From Abelmoschus esculentus (Eukaryota; Streptophyta; Magnoliopsida; Malvales; Malvaceae): a stretch of DNA of 64,000 nucleotides. Made by a program: the position numbers and the translations under genes. The number at the start of each line of letters is the position of its first letter. Position 1 is the stretch's first letter. The notes beneath the pieces are model-generated. The model was not told the DNA's origin. It did no database searches and saw only the letters and a program-made list of their open reading frames with translations. Of this stretch, positions 20,370 to 33,300 are shown one piece after another. Where the stretch lies: positions 811,001-875,000 of the forward strand of contig JAUCBN010000043.1 in the NCBI GenBank assembly GCA_035048815.1. The letters are read 5' to 3'.

Positions 20370-23300
20370 TCAATCAAATGTGTTCTCAAGGAGCATACTT
20401 GATGAAGAATGTTCTCCAGACCCGTCGAGGATCGACATTGAAGAATCAGTCCAAGGTCCATCCATGGATGTATTGTTTGGAGCCTGACTGTCATGTGAAA
20501 ATGTTGAGACATTCGTTTGGCTGTCGTGTGATAACATCTCAAAGGCTTTGAACCTTGCATCCTGATCCGAATCCTTTCGTTTGATTAATGGAGCTTGGAC
20601 GGGAACCTTGCCTTCGATCATACTGGCTACAGAGGACATTGATGGCCGTAGAGTTGGAGATGGATTGGTGCATAAAAGTGCCAGGTTTAGCATCCTTAGC
20701 GCCTCTTCTTTCGAGTACTTCGAACCAAGACTTGTATCAACAAGCTCTAAGAGGTTCCCTTGTTCTTGCTGGACATAGGCCTAAAACCGTATTGGTTCGG
20801 ATCGAAGTTAGCTCAACTGGTTGATAAATTAGTAGGTAAAGAAAAAGTAAGCTTGAATTACCCAATCAAGGAGAAAAACAAACTCCTCCTTTGGCTTGTA
20901 ATTTGTGTTGCTCTTCCCACTGACAATCTCCAAAAGAACAACACCAAAACTATAAATATCAGCTTTGTCTGTCAAGTAACCCCTCATAGCATATTCGGGT
21001 GCCATGTAACCTCTGATAAGAAAAGCATAGAAAATGTTGAATCATCTGAGAAAATGGTAGCCATCTGCGAGAATTCCTTGATGTAGGAAGGCAACGAGAA
21101 GGGAGGAGACTTACATTGTTCCAGCTATTCTAGTGCTGATATGAGTGTTCTCTTCTTCATCGAGCTTGGCTAATCCGAAGTCAGAAATTTTAGCATTTAG
21201 ATCCTTATCCAGCAGCACATTTGTTGCTTTAATATCTCTGTGAACAATTTTAAGTCTCGACTCCTCGTGAAGATAAGCAAGTCCTCTTGCTATCGCCAAG
21301 CATATTTTCTTTCTTGTAGACCAATCCAAGTTAAGACGTTGTTCTTCCCGACCTGAAACAAAATGGTTAAAGTAAAACGGAGGCATTGTTAGTCATAATT
21401 ATCACTCTAGAAACAGTCTCAGTTGTTATAAAAGATGTTAGCGAAGATATTACCGAAAAGTGCACGAGCGAGACTGTTATTTTCCAGGTACTCGTATATT
21501 AGCAACAACTGGTTTCCTTCAATACAACAGCCGTATAGCTTCACAAGATTAGGGTGTTGCAGTGCAGATATCATCCCTATCTCATTCACAAATTCTCGAT
21601 TTCCTTGCTTCGATTTAGAAGACAGTTGCTTAACTGCAATTACAGTACCATCTGGCAGTACACCCTACAATCAAACAGATTGAAAGTTCATCTATATTTG
21701 GAATATTTAACCATCAGGCTTCTAATCGGTTAGGCTAAAATGATGGCATTTACTACCTTGTAAACTGGACCAAATCCTCCTTCACCAATCTTGTTTGCGG
21801 AATCAAAGTTATTGGTGGCCGCCTTTATTTGTCTTAAACTGAAATAGCCAGTCTGAAGTTCTAGACCATGAAGTTCTGCAATATGAACAGATCAAAGATT
21901 AATCCCACCATAGAGAAACAGAAACAATAACAGGTTCGGTTTTCTGTTTTGGTCCTAAGAAAGTAACTATATATAAAAACCCGAAAGCTGTAAGTAATCA
22001 TTATGTAAACATTCATTGTATTTATGGTCGTACCGCTGTTTTCATCGTGTTTACCCCCCAAGTAACCCTTCAGTCGGAGGATGATTAGTATCAGGATGAG
22101 TATCACACATGAACCAATCACAATACCAGCAATGACACCAGCTGATAATCTTTCCCCGTTATCGACCTTAAAGTCTAAAAGATAGACAGGAGTCAATAAA
22201 AATGGCAGTTAAAAGATTAGAAACAAGCCAGATATTTGACATGATATGTACTTACTAGGAGTTATTGTAATAGCAGATATCAGTGGTCCGTAAACCCCTC
22301 TGTCAGGAATGGCAGTGGTTCCTTTCCCTCTCCAGTACAAGTGAATCTCTAATGTACTTCCGTTTACATGAACATTAAATTCCTTGACGATGCCCCTACC
22401 AACACCGCCAGCCTCCTCCATGATGTTGAAATCCTCCAAAACTGCTTGCCCCTGTATGAATAATTGAGTTAGAGTTTAAGAGGCTACAATCAAATATGTT
22501 CAACATATCTTTGAAAATAAAGGAAAGACTCGGAAAAATGGTCCATGAACATAGCTAATGTATACTTACTTGAATTGACACGTCAAATAAGCGCTTTCCA
22601 AGACTCTCAAATGTCTTGTTATCAGAATACATAATTTCAGCAAAGTGAAGCTTTACGGTATAGTTGCCTTTTAGCAGACATAGGCCATAGTACTTCAGTG
22701 ATTGAGGAGCAAGGCGTGCCGAATTGTAGAAGGCTGGTCCAGACACAGCAGATGAAGCTCTTGCAGTGTAATGAGCACTGTCATTGCCCAAATAAACCCC
22801 TGTACTACTATAAGCCCACTTATTGGCAGAATTGAAAAAGTTCGATGGACCAATGGTGCTTAAGTCCTCTTCATATTCATTTCCGTCAACTTCCATATGC
22901 TCTCCTCCACAATTAATAAACAAGGAATGGTCTGCAACAAGAAACAAGATTTTATATATCACATAAATTTCCGGTGAGAAACAAGATCGAATTGAAGTAC
23001 AAGAAAGAACTCTACTTACGGGTCAATTTTCTAGGACAAGGAAGGTCCTTCCTTAAGCACCATGAAACCCTGCAAATTATATTTTTAGTGTTAGCACAAG
23101 TTATTTTCCCTTGATTCACTATAGCACTTGAAAGAAAAAAAAAAGTATTAGAAACTTACGAGTTGCTGTCTACCGAAGATGAGGAACTGGATACTAGGTT
23201 CCTGCGGATATTAGAGAATACAGAAGATGAATATACTAAACCTAAATGAACTTGAAAATGTAAGAAAAATATCAAGAGACTTACACTTTTGCTTGTTGGC

Positions 23301-26300
23301 AACTAGTATGAGATGAAGATGTAAAATTGTTGTAAGACAAATCTCTGCAATGAATATTTTAGAAGAATTTGTAAAATTTCAATGCCACAGTCACTACAAT
23401 CAACAAACGTTCTCAACATCGAAAAAGTAATAATTAAAGCTGCGAGATGGGACTAACATGTTTTCGTCGCTGTCTAATACCCAACCAGGCACCGCTCCAG
23501 TCAGTGAATTGTTAGTCAGAAAACTAAGTCATGAAAAACGAACATCTCACTTTTAATCATACATAAAACGATATGATACAAAGAGAGACTAACATGGCCT
23601 ATCTAAAATCAACTTTTCCATATTCTAATGATACTGAAGTTTTCTGTTTATAAACTTACAGGTAATCTAACTTTGCTAAATCCTGAAGTGTCTGAGGAAT
23701 ATGTCCAGATAAGCGGTTGAAGCTTAGGTCCCTGCAATCCGAGTCATAAATGTAAATCAGTAAAAGAAATTAACGGTGCAGAATCGAGACAAATGGTGTG
23801 AAAACATTCTGATGTAATCAGTTCGAGGGTGAAACTTACAATGTTTTTAATGATGTCATTTCCCCTATATAGGGAGGGATTGAACCGGTAAGCAAGCAAT
23901 TTCGAAGCACCCTGAGTCACAAAGTTCAAACAAATCCTCTGATGAACTAAAAGGGCAGAAATACTGAATCAGGGGGGAAGAACTTGTTAGACTAAACTCA
24001 CAATTCTTTCATATCTTTCATTCCCTCCAAATTTGGAAAAGCTGAACTTCTTCCACTCAAATCAGTTATCCTCCTGAAAATGATGAGATATACGAAAATT
24101 AATTGCTCATCGGCATGAATGTTGTTGCCAATCGAAAAAAGAACCAAGGATTTAAGGACAAAAGACTCACAAATCAGTCAAGTTTTTTAACTCGGATATG
24201 GTTGAAGGAATTGGTCCTTCCATTGATGTGCCTTGCATGTCCCTGCAGGAAGATTTAGAACTTACTAAATAAAATAAATAACTATGAACAGATTAAAAGA
24301 TGTGAAAAAAGATAGGATAAAATTTAAATGAGCTTCTCAAATTAAATGATTGGTACTCACAGTCTTGTAAGTTTAGTCCAATTCCCTATGAAATCAGGTA
24401 TCTTCCCAGACAGACTACTTCCATCTATCCGGCTGCAAAAACACATTTCAGAAAGGTCAGGATTTAGCCTAAAGTTTCGATGAATTTTCGGATATCCACG
24501 TTACATAATTACACTTACAAATCAATTAAGTTCTTCAAGTTGCCGAATGATTCAGGTATTCTTCCAGTAAAGTTGTTCGAAGAAAGAAGACTGCAGGCAC
24601 AGCAAAGTAGTCAATTAGAACTCAAATCGAAAAGAACATAAATGGCGAATTCACTCAACCAGCATTGTTGAGCTCTAATAAGAGGAAATTTCAGAAAATT
24701 ATCAATAAAATAATAATGGATTTTTAAGGCTGGGGAAATAAGTTACAGTCTACTCAAGCCTCCTAAATTTCCTAGGTTGGGAGGTAGAGATCCACCAAGC
24801 AGATTATCTTCCAAAACCCTGAAAAATGCAATTTGATTAGGAATCAATATACTATAACAAATTTCGTTATTCAATTCGACAGATTTAAGCATCATGACTT
24901 ACAGTCCTTCAAGTGTAGAAATATCACCAATTTCCCCAGGAATCGGACCGATAAGACGGTTTCCCAAAAGTGACCTGAAAATGTTATGGAAGATGAAACA
25001 GTTATACAGCTTCATTAATGGCTAAATGATCAAATGAGACTAGCAAAGCAGTGAACCGGTGAAAACAAAGACTTACAAACTGGTGAGAGGAAGCTGAGAC
25101 AAAGTCGATGGAATCGATCCATTAAGATAGTTGCGAGTAAGATCGCTGTTCAACAACGGAAGCTTTGCTAAGTACTTTTCAAATCGCATGCCAATAGATA
25201 AAAAAAAAAAAGCTGAAACTAAAGTCTATGAAGCATTGAACAGAGAATTGAACTAATGAACCTATGATATATATGTTAACTGAACTTACGTTACTTCCAA
25301 ATGAGTAAGATTTCCAAGTTCGGGTGGCAGAATTCCAGGCAAATTGTGACCCTTTATCAATCTGTTACAGAAAAAGATACACAAACTAGAATCAGGATAA
25401 GTTCATAGCAAATATGCAAGTAAATTCATGGTTAAAAAAGGAGAAAAGAGATCATACATTTGAGTGACATGGCATATAGTGTTGTTTCCATCAGAACAAT
25501 TACATGCAATATTGCTTTCAACAAGTTTACTTCTGGTATAGTTCCATGAACTATCACTGCAAAGGGTTCTGCTAATGGTATCGGCATTTGGATGCTGCAT
25601 CTTCGAAAATACGGTTTGAAGAGTTCGTACTGATGTAGACAAAGAAGAAAATTAATCAGTAAATACACAAATAGATTACCAGAATCCAGAAACAGTCATT
25701 TCATCAAGTTCATTTAGTATAAGCATTAATGATAAATATAAACAGGAAGATACATGAATACATGATATCAAATCAAACAAATTTGAAATTTCAGTAAGAA
25801 TATAATGAATCAATATTCATATTGTATTTAATGTACGTGTACACGATACGAGTACAATCATTTTTAGATGGTACAACAGATTTGACCCGTAAAATTTCGA
25901 GTGAAGTCAAAGCCATATAAAATATTCAGATTTGACTATTGCAGTAACAGTAGCCCTGGTCAAACTCAGGGTGCTGATTTTTCACATTGTAATGTCAAAC
26001 ATGTAGATTAGTTGAAAACATGGGCTTCAATCAAAATCTGAGTCTTTGACCAAATCAAATGGAACAATAATGCAATATATGTAGGAAAAAGTTCAAAATC
26101 AAGGGCTAAGTGTGGGGCCACCTAACATGCCATTAGGTTGCCTTATGGATCAAAGTTTAGTTGGGACATAAATTGGTTATTATGTGGCTCTTGATACAAT
26201 GAAAGCAACATATTTGGAATCATATAACTTCAAATTAGAAGACATGGACACAACCAGTAGACAGACAGTTCCAGACTATAGGGAATTCTGTAATAAACAA

Positions 26301-27118
26301 CATAAATAATTATAGTGATTATCTGTTTGCTATGTGAGAAAATGATAGGGGTTTATAGAAATATTTAGAATTTTGCTTCACTGTATGAAATGGTAGAAAG
26401 TGCAGGGCAAGGATTGAACAATGCGTTTAAATATTGTTCCATTTTGCCGGTAACCAAACAGAATAGAGTTCATACATTAAAGCAGAAAAAGGATCAATAT
26501 AAGAAAAAAGTTATAAAAAAAAGAAGAAGAATGAAGATTAACTTGAAAGGGTTTTTGTATGCAGAGAACACGGTAGCAAAAGAAATTGAAAACAAAGTCC
26601 CAATTTATTTGTTCTCTTTGACTGAAATTCCCGGGAACCAAACAGAGCTATCTAGCCATGGATCATACCAGAAAAAAAAAAATCACTATCCAAAATGCAG
26701 AAACAACTTTGTTTCCGTACATTTTTTCAGTATTGAACACAATACAAAGCACCGTATGTAGCATAACACTTCTAACAAAGAATTATTCAAAAAGTAAAGA
26801 TTTTTATCTCTCCAAAACCTCTGTGACCAAACAGAGCAAGTTCATTAAGAAATGAACAACACCCAAACCCTTTGTCTTTTCTCCTAGAATTCTCAGGAAC
26901 CAAACAGAGTAACACTAACTTCAACTGTAACATCAAAAGGAAGAAACGCCAAAAAAGAGAAACTTTTATGAAGTTTGAAAGAAGTCGGTTGGTGTCTACA
27001 TACCTTCAGGTTCAGGCAAAAGTTGAGCATTTGATCCGAACTCAGTGAAGCAATTCAAAGCCAAAACTCCCATAAGAAGAACAGAAACCATCTTAATTAC
27101 AGAAAAAACAAACCCCAT
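20370..27118 (-). CDS. LRR-malectin receptor-like kinase (LRR VIII-2, At1g53430/53440-like)
   Basis: Plasma-membrane receptor kinase, 1,016 residues in 24 exons whose lengths sum in phase: 27004-27118, 25458-25629, 25290-25361, 25077-25145, 24903-24974, 24747-24818, 24519-24590, 24361-24432, 24171-24242, 24002-24073, 23840-23911, 23660-23731, 23458-23523, 23285-23344, 23160-23201, 23020-23069, 22570-22931, 22256-22451, 22034-22174, 21757-21875, 21454-21664, 21115-21352, 20862-21012, 20370-20780. Order: signal peptide (MGFVFSVIKMVSVLLMG), LRR block of mostly 72-nt exons (about 96-357), malectin domain starting SLFINCGGE (about 408-590), membrane helix 605-626, kinase with GEGGFG 671-676, Lys692, HRDIKATN (Asp790), DFG 808-810 and TIGYMAPEYA. 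It is an RD kinase with all catalytic residues. The ATG at 27116-27118 is the first in frame. Ligand unknown. No lesion seen. Confidence 0.93.
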
Positions 27119-27142
27119 TTTCTTCTTCTTCTTCTTCTTCTT
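27119..27142 (-). repeat. GAA trinucleotide run in the receptor-kinase 5' UTR
   Basis: About seven GAA units (CTT on the plus strand, 27121-27141) lie immediately upstream of the start codon. Purine-rich GAA tracts are common in plant leaders. It makes the upstream open frame read as poly-Lys, which is why the frame appears to extend beyond the true ATG. Confidence 0.7.
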
Positions 27143-28416
27143 CCTCAATCCCCCAAAGTTTTCTCTTCTTTCACTTGGCTTAAAACCAAAACATATACAA
27201 TAAACTCTTTGAAACAAAGCAAAAGTCTATGTTTCTATGTTCTTCGTTGAAGTATGCTAATTTCCCTTGAGAAACAAAGTGGAAAAATTGTTATGGAGAT
27301 TATAAGGAGGACGGTATTAATTTTATTGAAAGACAAGCAAACGTGGGGAGAAAAGGAACACGATTTTTTTATGTCGGATTTTTTGTTTGATATTGACGGT
27401 GTTTTAATGTAAAAGAAAAGAAAAAACTACAAAGTTGACGGTAAATGATTAAAGGCTTAATTATGGTCGACAAAGTTAAATGTTTTTATATGGATGATAT
27501 GATTGTCAGAGAAAAAAGTATATAATTACATTTGTAGTATTTATTAATTATTTATTATATCAATTTAATTTTAATTTTAATTTTAATTTAATTAAATAAA
27601 TTAATTATTCAATTAGATATCAACGCGTGTGATATAAAATATAAAAAAATCTTATATATATTTTCTCAACCAACCGATTCATAGCGAATATTACTTGCCT
27701 ATCATTTGACATGTTAATTGAGTTAAAAGTCTTAGTTTAATAAATTTTTATAAAAAATTATTGTAAGAGTGAATTTTTAATTTTTTCTATTTATCATATT
27801 ATAATTTATTTATTTTTATTTTAATTAATATATTTAATATTTTAATCCGTTAAATTAACTAATAGTTGGCATAAAAGGCACGTTTACAAGTGTTATTTAA
27901 TTTGTTAATGTATGTTTGAATTCAAACTTTCCACCTCATGTATTCTACTTTTGGAAGTTGAAACCATATATTTACGTGGCAAATCCGAGTACGGACCGTA
28001 CCACAAAGTCTCACGATAAAAGTCATAAAAAATGGTTATATTTTCTATAAGTAATTTTGATCACCTACTACTAGAGCCGAGTATGGTGAACCGTAAAACC
28101 GAAAATCGAACCGAGGTACTATAGTTCATAAATTTATGAACCGTGGTTAACCGCGGTTAACCGAATTAAACCGAATTTGATTTTTTAATAAATTTTTAAT
28201 TATTTTTATAAAGTAAAAATATATATTTTATACTTGAAATATTATCGCCTGATAATTGTAGTCAGTCATGGTCAACCAACAAAGTCGGAGACACCGTTAT
28301 TCCACACAAAATATAGTACCAGTAGCGAACATTTATTTACATCACAAAGTTTTAGGACTCACTCAGACATTGGACACTATATTCAAGTTCTGTTTGATGT
28401 TACGATACAACCGTCC
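27143..28416. other. Spacer between receptor kinase and MBF1
   Basis: No gene. The proximal part is the receptor-kinase promoter and 5' UTR. Bases about 28070-28190 contain a run of AACCG-type words (GAACCGTGGTTAACCGCGGTTAACCG), a pattern seen at the ends of plant hAT-type MITEs, but I could not define two ends. Confidence 0.4.
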
Positions 28417-29759
28417 TCACTTCTTTCCTCGCAGCTTCGCACCAAGTGCCCTCTCAAGTTTACCGATTATCTGCTGATTAGGAATAGCTTTTCCAGATTC
28501 ATATTCTTGTATGATTTGAGGCTTTTCGTTGATCATCTGTAGAATGGCATGACATATTCAATGAAATGAACTTAACAATCAATAAGGGAACTGTAACATT
28601 CTTAGGGAAACACATCAGCATACACAGAGATGAAGAGAGACCTGAGCAAGTTGAGCCTGGGTGAGTTTCTTATCCATTCGAGCCTGCATGATGGCTTTCT
28701 TCAGTTCTGTTGGTACTCGTTCATCTGTTCATTAGTTTTTAAACATGGGTCAAACACTCGGGAAGCTAGGCCTAGGATCATCATAATATCCACTTATCCA
28801 GTTATGTAAAGGAGAAAACATCTGGCTTGTTACAGAAAGAGATCGACTGGAACCCGTTATCAGGTAATTTGCCAAGTTTATGCAAATAAAATCATAATTG
28901 ATCTTTCGAAACAATGGATGCATTGAACAAGTAATTCGACTTGTACATGATAAAACAAAGGATGGGAGGACGTACAAACCAAGCAATATCTACTGATACA
29001 ATGCTTATCAACTCCAAGTCTCCAACACCACCCAATTGTATCTCACTTTTGCTTAACAAAGCAAAACCAATTCTTTTTAGCTCTCTTGGACTAAAATGTT
29101 AATAGAACTACCAGTTACAGAAGATTACATACTTTGAAACATGCTTGAAATCAACAAACAGTTCTCATACATAACTTAAAATCCATCCCAGCACAGTCAC
29201 AGATACATAAAGAAATTATTATATTATTATCAAACATAATCAGTTTCGAAAATATTATTACTCTTGTGAGCAATAAATTGATTTCCTACATAAAAACAAA
29301 TACTTCAATATTCAGACATAATTCAGATATAATCGGATAAATAGAACAAAAAAGAACCAAAGGGAATGAAGTATTTCTTACGAGCAAGATTTTCAGTTTC
29401 TTCATCAAGCTTCCTTGTATTCAAAGTAGTACCACTAGATGCTGCCTTGTTCGTCCCAGCATTCGCTGCAAAACCCCATTAAAAAGAAATTGATTTTTAT
29501 TGTTCTTTATCATCGATAAAATTATAACCCTAATTGTGATAGAAAAACAGCAAAATATATTAGGTATTTCTATTTGTTTCACCCGAGAGAAAAGAGGAAA
29601 ACAGGAAAGAAAATTACATTTTTTGATGGATTCGATCTCGGCACCGGCTCTACGGGCGGCGTTGACGACTTTCTCATCCTTCTTGGTGGCGGCGCTTGGG
29701 GCTTTTTTCCGAATAACGACGGGCTCCCAGTCTTGAGTTAAAGGTCCGATTCCGGCCAT
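28417..29759 (-). CDS. MBF1: Multiprotein bridging factor 1 (MBF1a/b type)
   Basis: A 142-residue transcriptional coactivator that bridges TBP and bZIP-type activators and in plants contributes to stress responses. Four exons: 29618-29759, 29382-29465, 28642-28724, 28417-28536 (142+84+83+120 nt, in phase). The N-terminus MAGIGPLTQDWEPVVIRKK and the following basic Ala/Lys-rich segment form the MBF1 domain (about 1-70). The Cro/C1-type helix-turn-helix occupies about 85-138 (KLTQAQLAQMINEKPQIIQEY, then GKAIPNQQIIGKLERALG), ending KLRGKK. Length equals the standard 142 residues of MBF1a/b, unlike the longer, divergent MBF1c. A TATA box lies about 126 nt upstream. It is divergent from the ZDP-like gene (638 bp between start codons). 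Confidence 0.96.
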
Positions 29760-30396
29760 ATTGCAAGCTCTTGAATTTCTTTACCGGATTAAAGGAAAGG
29801 CAAAGAGAAAGTAAGGAATCAAAAAAAAAAAAAAAACTTTTTTGTTTAGAAAAAGATTGCAAAATGAAATCCAGCAGCTTCGTCTATTTATAGGCAGTAT
29901 TAATCATCTGAACAAAATTAAACTTTAATTATCTAATATTATCCAATTATTAATTTATTAATTATACAGTTATTAGATGACGTGGCAGATTTTTTTAGGT
30001 TAAATTTCGGTATTAGTCCTCGAGCTACATATAAGTTATGGATTTAGCCTCTGCATTTTCTAATTTATTTAATTGTTAATCCGTTCCACTCTGTAGCTAA
30101 AGTTTTTACTTTCTCTCATTTTCTCACCACCCAAACACTGAAGAGCGAAACCGCTGTCCACTAAAACGCCTAGTCCGCACCAAAAAAACATCACAAAATG
30201 GCGGGAACCCATTAAGCCTTTTTGTCTCTTTCCCTAAAATCCCATATCTATTTCTATGCTTAAGTTTTCGTTAATCCTGACATTCCCCAATAAACCCAAA
30301 ATTCCTCTCTTGTTTTTCTGCTCCCCCAAACCGAAATCCCTCAAAAGCCCTGACCTTTTTTCTTACTTTTCTTTTCACTGTTGGAAAAAGCGAAAT
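29760..30396. other. Bidirectional intergenic region, MBF1 and ZDP-like genes
   Basis: 638 bp separate the two start codons. The MBF1 side has a clear TATA box and a poly-T/A leader tract (29821-29838). The ZDP side (30120-30396) has pyrimidine-rich leader sequence and no clear TATA. Bases about 29990-30090 hold a GGTATTAGTCCTCGAGC phrase typical of decayed MITEs. Confidence 0.45.
29885..29892 (-). promoter_or_regulatory. TATA box of MBF1
   Basis: The minus strand reads CTGCCTATAAATAGACG, a textbook plant TATA context, 126 nt upstream of the MBF1 ATG. Confidence 0.6.
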
Positions 30397-33300
30397 ATGT
30401 CCACCAAAATCGTAGCTGAGTATGCCAAGTCCGGAAGGTCCTCTTGCAAGAAATGTGGCGAAACCATAACTGTCCAGTCCTTGAGGTTGGGTCTGGTTTC
30501 CAGAGATGCTAGAGGCTTTGACATGACCAAATGGCATCACTTGAATTGCTTCGCTGGGAAGATTGATTCCGTTGATGGAATAAAAGGCTTTGACTCTCTC
30601 AAGGTTGAACCTTTCTATCCTTACCCCATGCAGCTATATATCTTTGTGTGTGTAATATAAATTTGGGTTTTGATTAAAAAGTGTTTTTTGTTGCTTCTGC
30701 TGGTGGTGGTGTTAGGATGTTGACCAGGAAGCTTTAAAGAAATTGGCTGAGGGGTCTGTTAAATCGCCCAAGAAGGTACTTTACTTGGTTAAATTTCAAA
30801 CTCGTGATTTTTAAATGGGAACTGATTTCATGTCTTGCTGGTTGATTTAAGAGTTTGCTAGTTACTTTAGCTTGGATGCTTCATAGTACAATTCAGTGTG
30901 ATTTGAAAAATACTAGTTGTCATGTATGTCATGAGACTTGCAAAAAATGTATTGCTTATTCTCTCCCCTACCTGAAACTTACACTAAGAAGTAAGAACAA
31001 ATAAGTTTGAGCTAATTTACATTAGACAAACCCGTATCAGTTTCATTTATCTATTTCACTAACAGTTGCAGGGAACAGAAGATGAAGAGAAAAGAAGAGA
31101 AGTTGAAGAAACTGAACCAGAGAAAAGCATTTCAAAGAAAATTAAGGTGGGGGACTATCCCTTTCCACTCTCTTGTGTGATATAGCGACCTTCAAAAGAA
31201 AAGTAGAAATGCAGAACCAGTTTTCCATTTCATTTTTGCAATGCACTTATTATCATTTCTACAATATTTTATGCAATATCCTGCTTTTCATACAGAGAAT
31301 GTATAAATATAAAGAACATAATGAAGTGGAGAAAAGTAAGGGCAGATTATCCTTTTTCCGCCTTTCTTGTATGTTGAGAAATGTAAAGAATAAATAAAGA
31401 AAATAGCATTGTAATCACATATTATTAGTTCCAAATTCAATGTCTGCCTAATTGGCTGTGCACTAATCGTGGTATGCATGGATTTGCCAAAAATGTATGA
31501 AGTGTAGTCAGTTTCTGTGGTTAATGCTTATGTATAATATTTGAGTTCATGATATTTGTTTAGTTTTGAATCCCAACTGATTAGCTTTAAATTTGTATGC
31601 TCTTAACTAGTTGTCAACACCTGATGAGAAAGGTCATCTGGACAAAGCGTTTTCTGTCTCCGATGTCAAGGATAAGTACAAGGTATAGTATATTTTGCTT
31701 GTCATGTATTATGCTTTTGAAGCCTAACATATTCTATGGAAGTTTCTTTGTTTAGAGCTCAAATGTTTATATAATTGTTACAGAGCTTTCTGTCTTTGCC
31801 TGTTTGTATCGTTTTCTTTCCTTTAGGATGCTACTTTACAACCAAAATGGAAGGCGTTCCAAAAAGTTATATTTCTTGAACGGGTAAGATGCCAAACATA
31901 TAGTACAGTTGAGAAATGAAGAAAAATTTGACTGTTTTCATGATTGTGGATGGTGAAAGATCAATAATTGGTCTAATCTTGCAGATTCTATTTTTATCTC
32001 TCCATACTTATTTCCTTCATTTTCATCGTTTTATTTATTTGATTTTTTGGTAGCATATCCAAATAGGCAAATAAGGTCGAGAGATAGTTTAATGTTCTCG
32101 GCTCATTTATTTTAATTGATTTGTTGGCATGGAGCACTTATGTTATACGTGATAAGGTGACATCTCCCATTTATGCTCCTCAGGATGATGGTCTCCATGA
32201 TTCTGGTAAAATTGCTGCTTTTGATTTTGATGGTTGTCTGGCTAACACATACGGTTGTTCTACATATATTTGAAATTGCATAAATCTGACATGTATTGAC
32301 ATTGGATGAATAAAGTGAATTCTTTTTTTTTTCTTCTATAAGTTAGTTTTACATCATTGTTAAATGAGATTCTTGAATTCAACTAGTTTGTTCTATGACA
32401 TTCACTTGCATGCTCATATTTTAACTTGTTTTTGGTTCTGAATGATGTTACGTTCTTTTGAACATTTTTGCTTCCCATGCATTCTAATCTATCCAATCGG
32501 GTACAGTTCAACATAATTGCCATGCTGTGGTATTGTGCCAACGAATGTGGGAGTGGCCTTGCCACCCTGTTATGTCCAACCATAAGTGTTCTGCTGTAAG
32601 TGTTAAATTGAAACAGCTACTCATTTATGTATCGTCTTTCAGAGTAGGTGCAGATGCTTGGTCCCTTATGTACCCTTCAATACCAGAGAAGCTGCAGAGT
32701 CTTTATGAAGAGGGTTTTAAGCTGGTTTCGTGTTCTGAAAGCTTTTGGATTGTTTTATTTTCCAAGAAAATATAATTGCAGTGCGTTTGTTATCTGTTTT
32801 CTTATTGTGACACTGCTTCGCTCAATATTTAGGTAATCTTTACAAACGAATCCAATATTGACCGCTGGAAGAATAAAAGGCAGGTAGCTGTGGACTCGAA
32901 AATTGGACGTCTCAATAATTTCATCAAGCAAGTAAAGGTTCCAATGCAGGTTTGTTTGGCTCCCTTTAGCATATTCCTCTGCAGAAAGAGTCTCTAATCC
33001 ATTTAAACTTCTCAGCAGCAAAAAATCTCAAATCATTTCTGGTGCTGAACTTAAATCAGCATGATGTTGCTTCTTGAAGTCTTCATCTCAATGGTGTTTT
33101 ATTTATAAAGGTGGTGGTCAAACTTTTAGACGATGGGACCATTCATTGAGAAGAGTGGGGGTAAATACATTCATCTAGCTAACCCCAACTAGTTTGAGAT
33201 TAGGGTTTATTTGAATCGAGTCAAACATGCTGCTTAAAGTTTCAAGCAAAATAAAAATTAGGTATTAATGAGAACAATCCAGTTTGAGCCTTGAGGTTTC

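Noticed and set aside
26390..26855. Plus-strand open frames of 123 and 65 codons
   Set aside because: They lie within the first intron of the minus-strand receptor kinase and are Lys-rich from A-rich sequence; no family resemblance.
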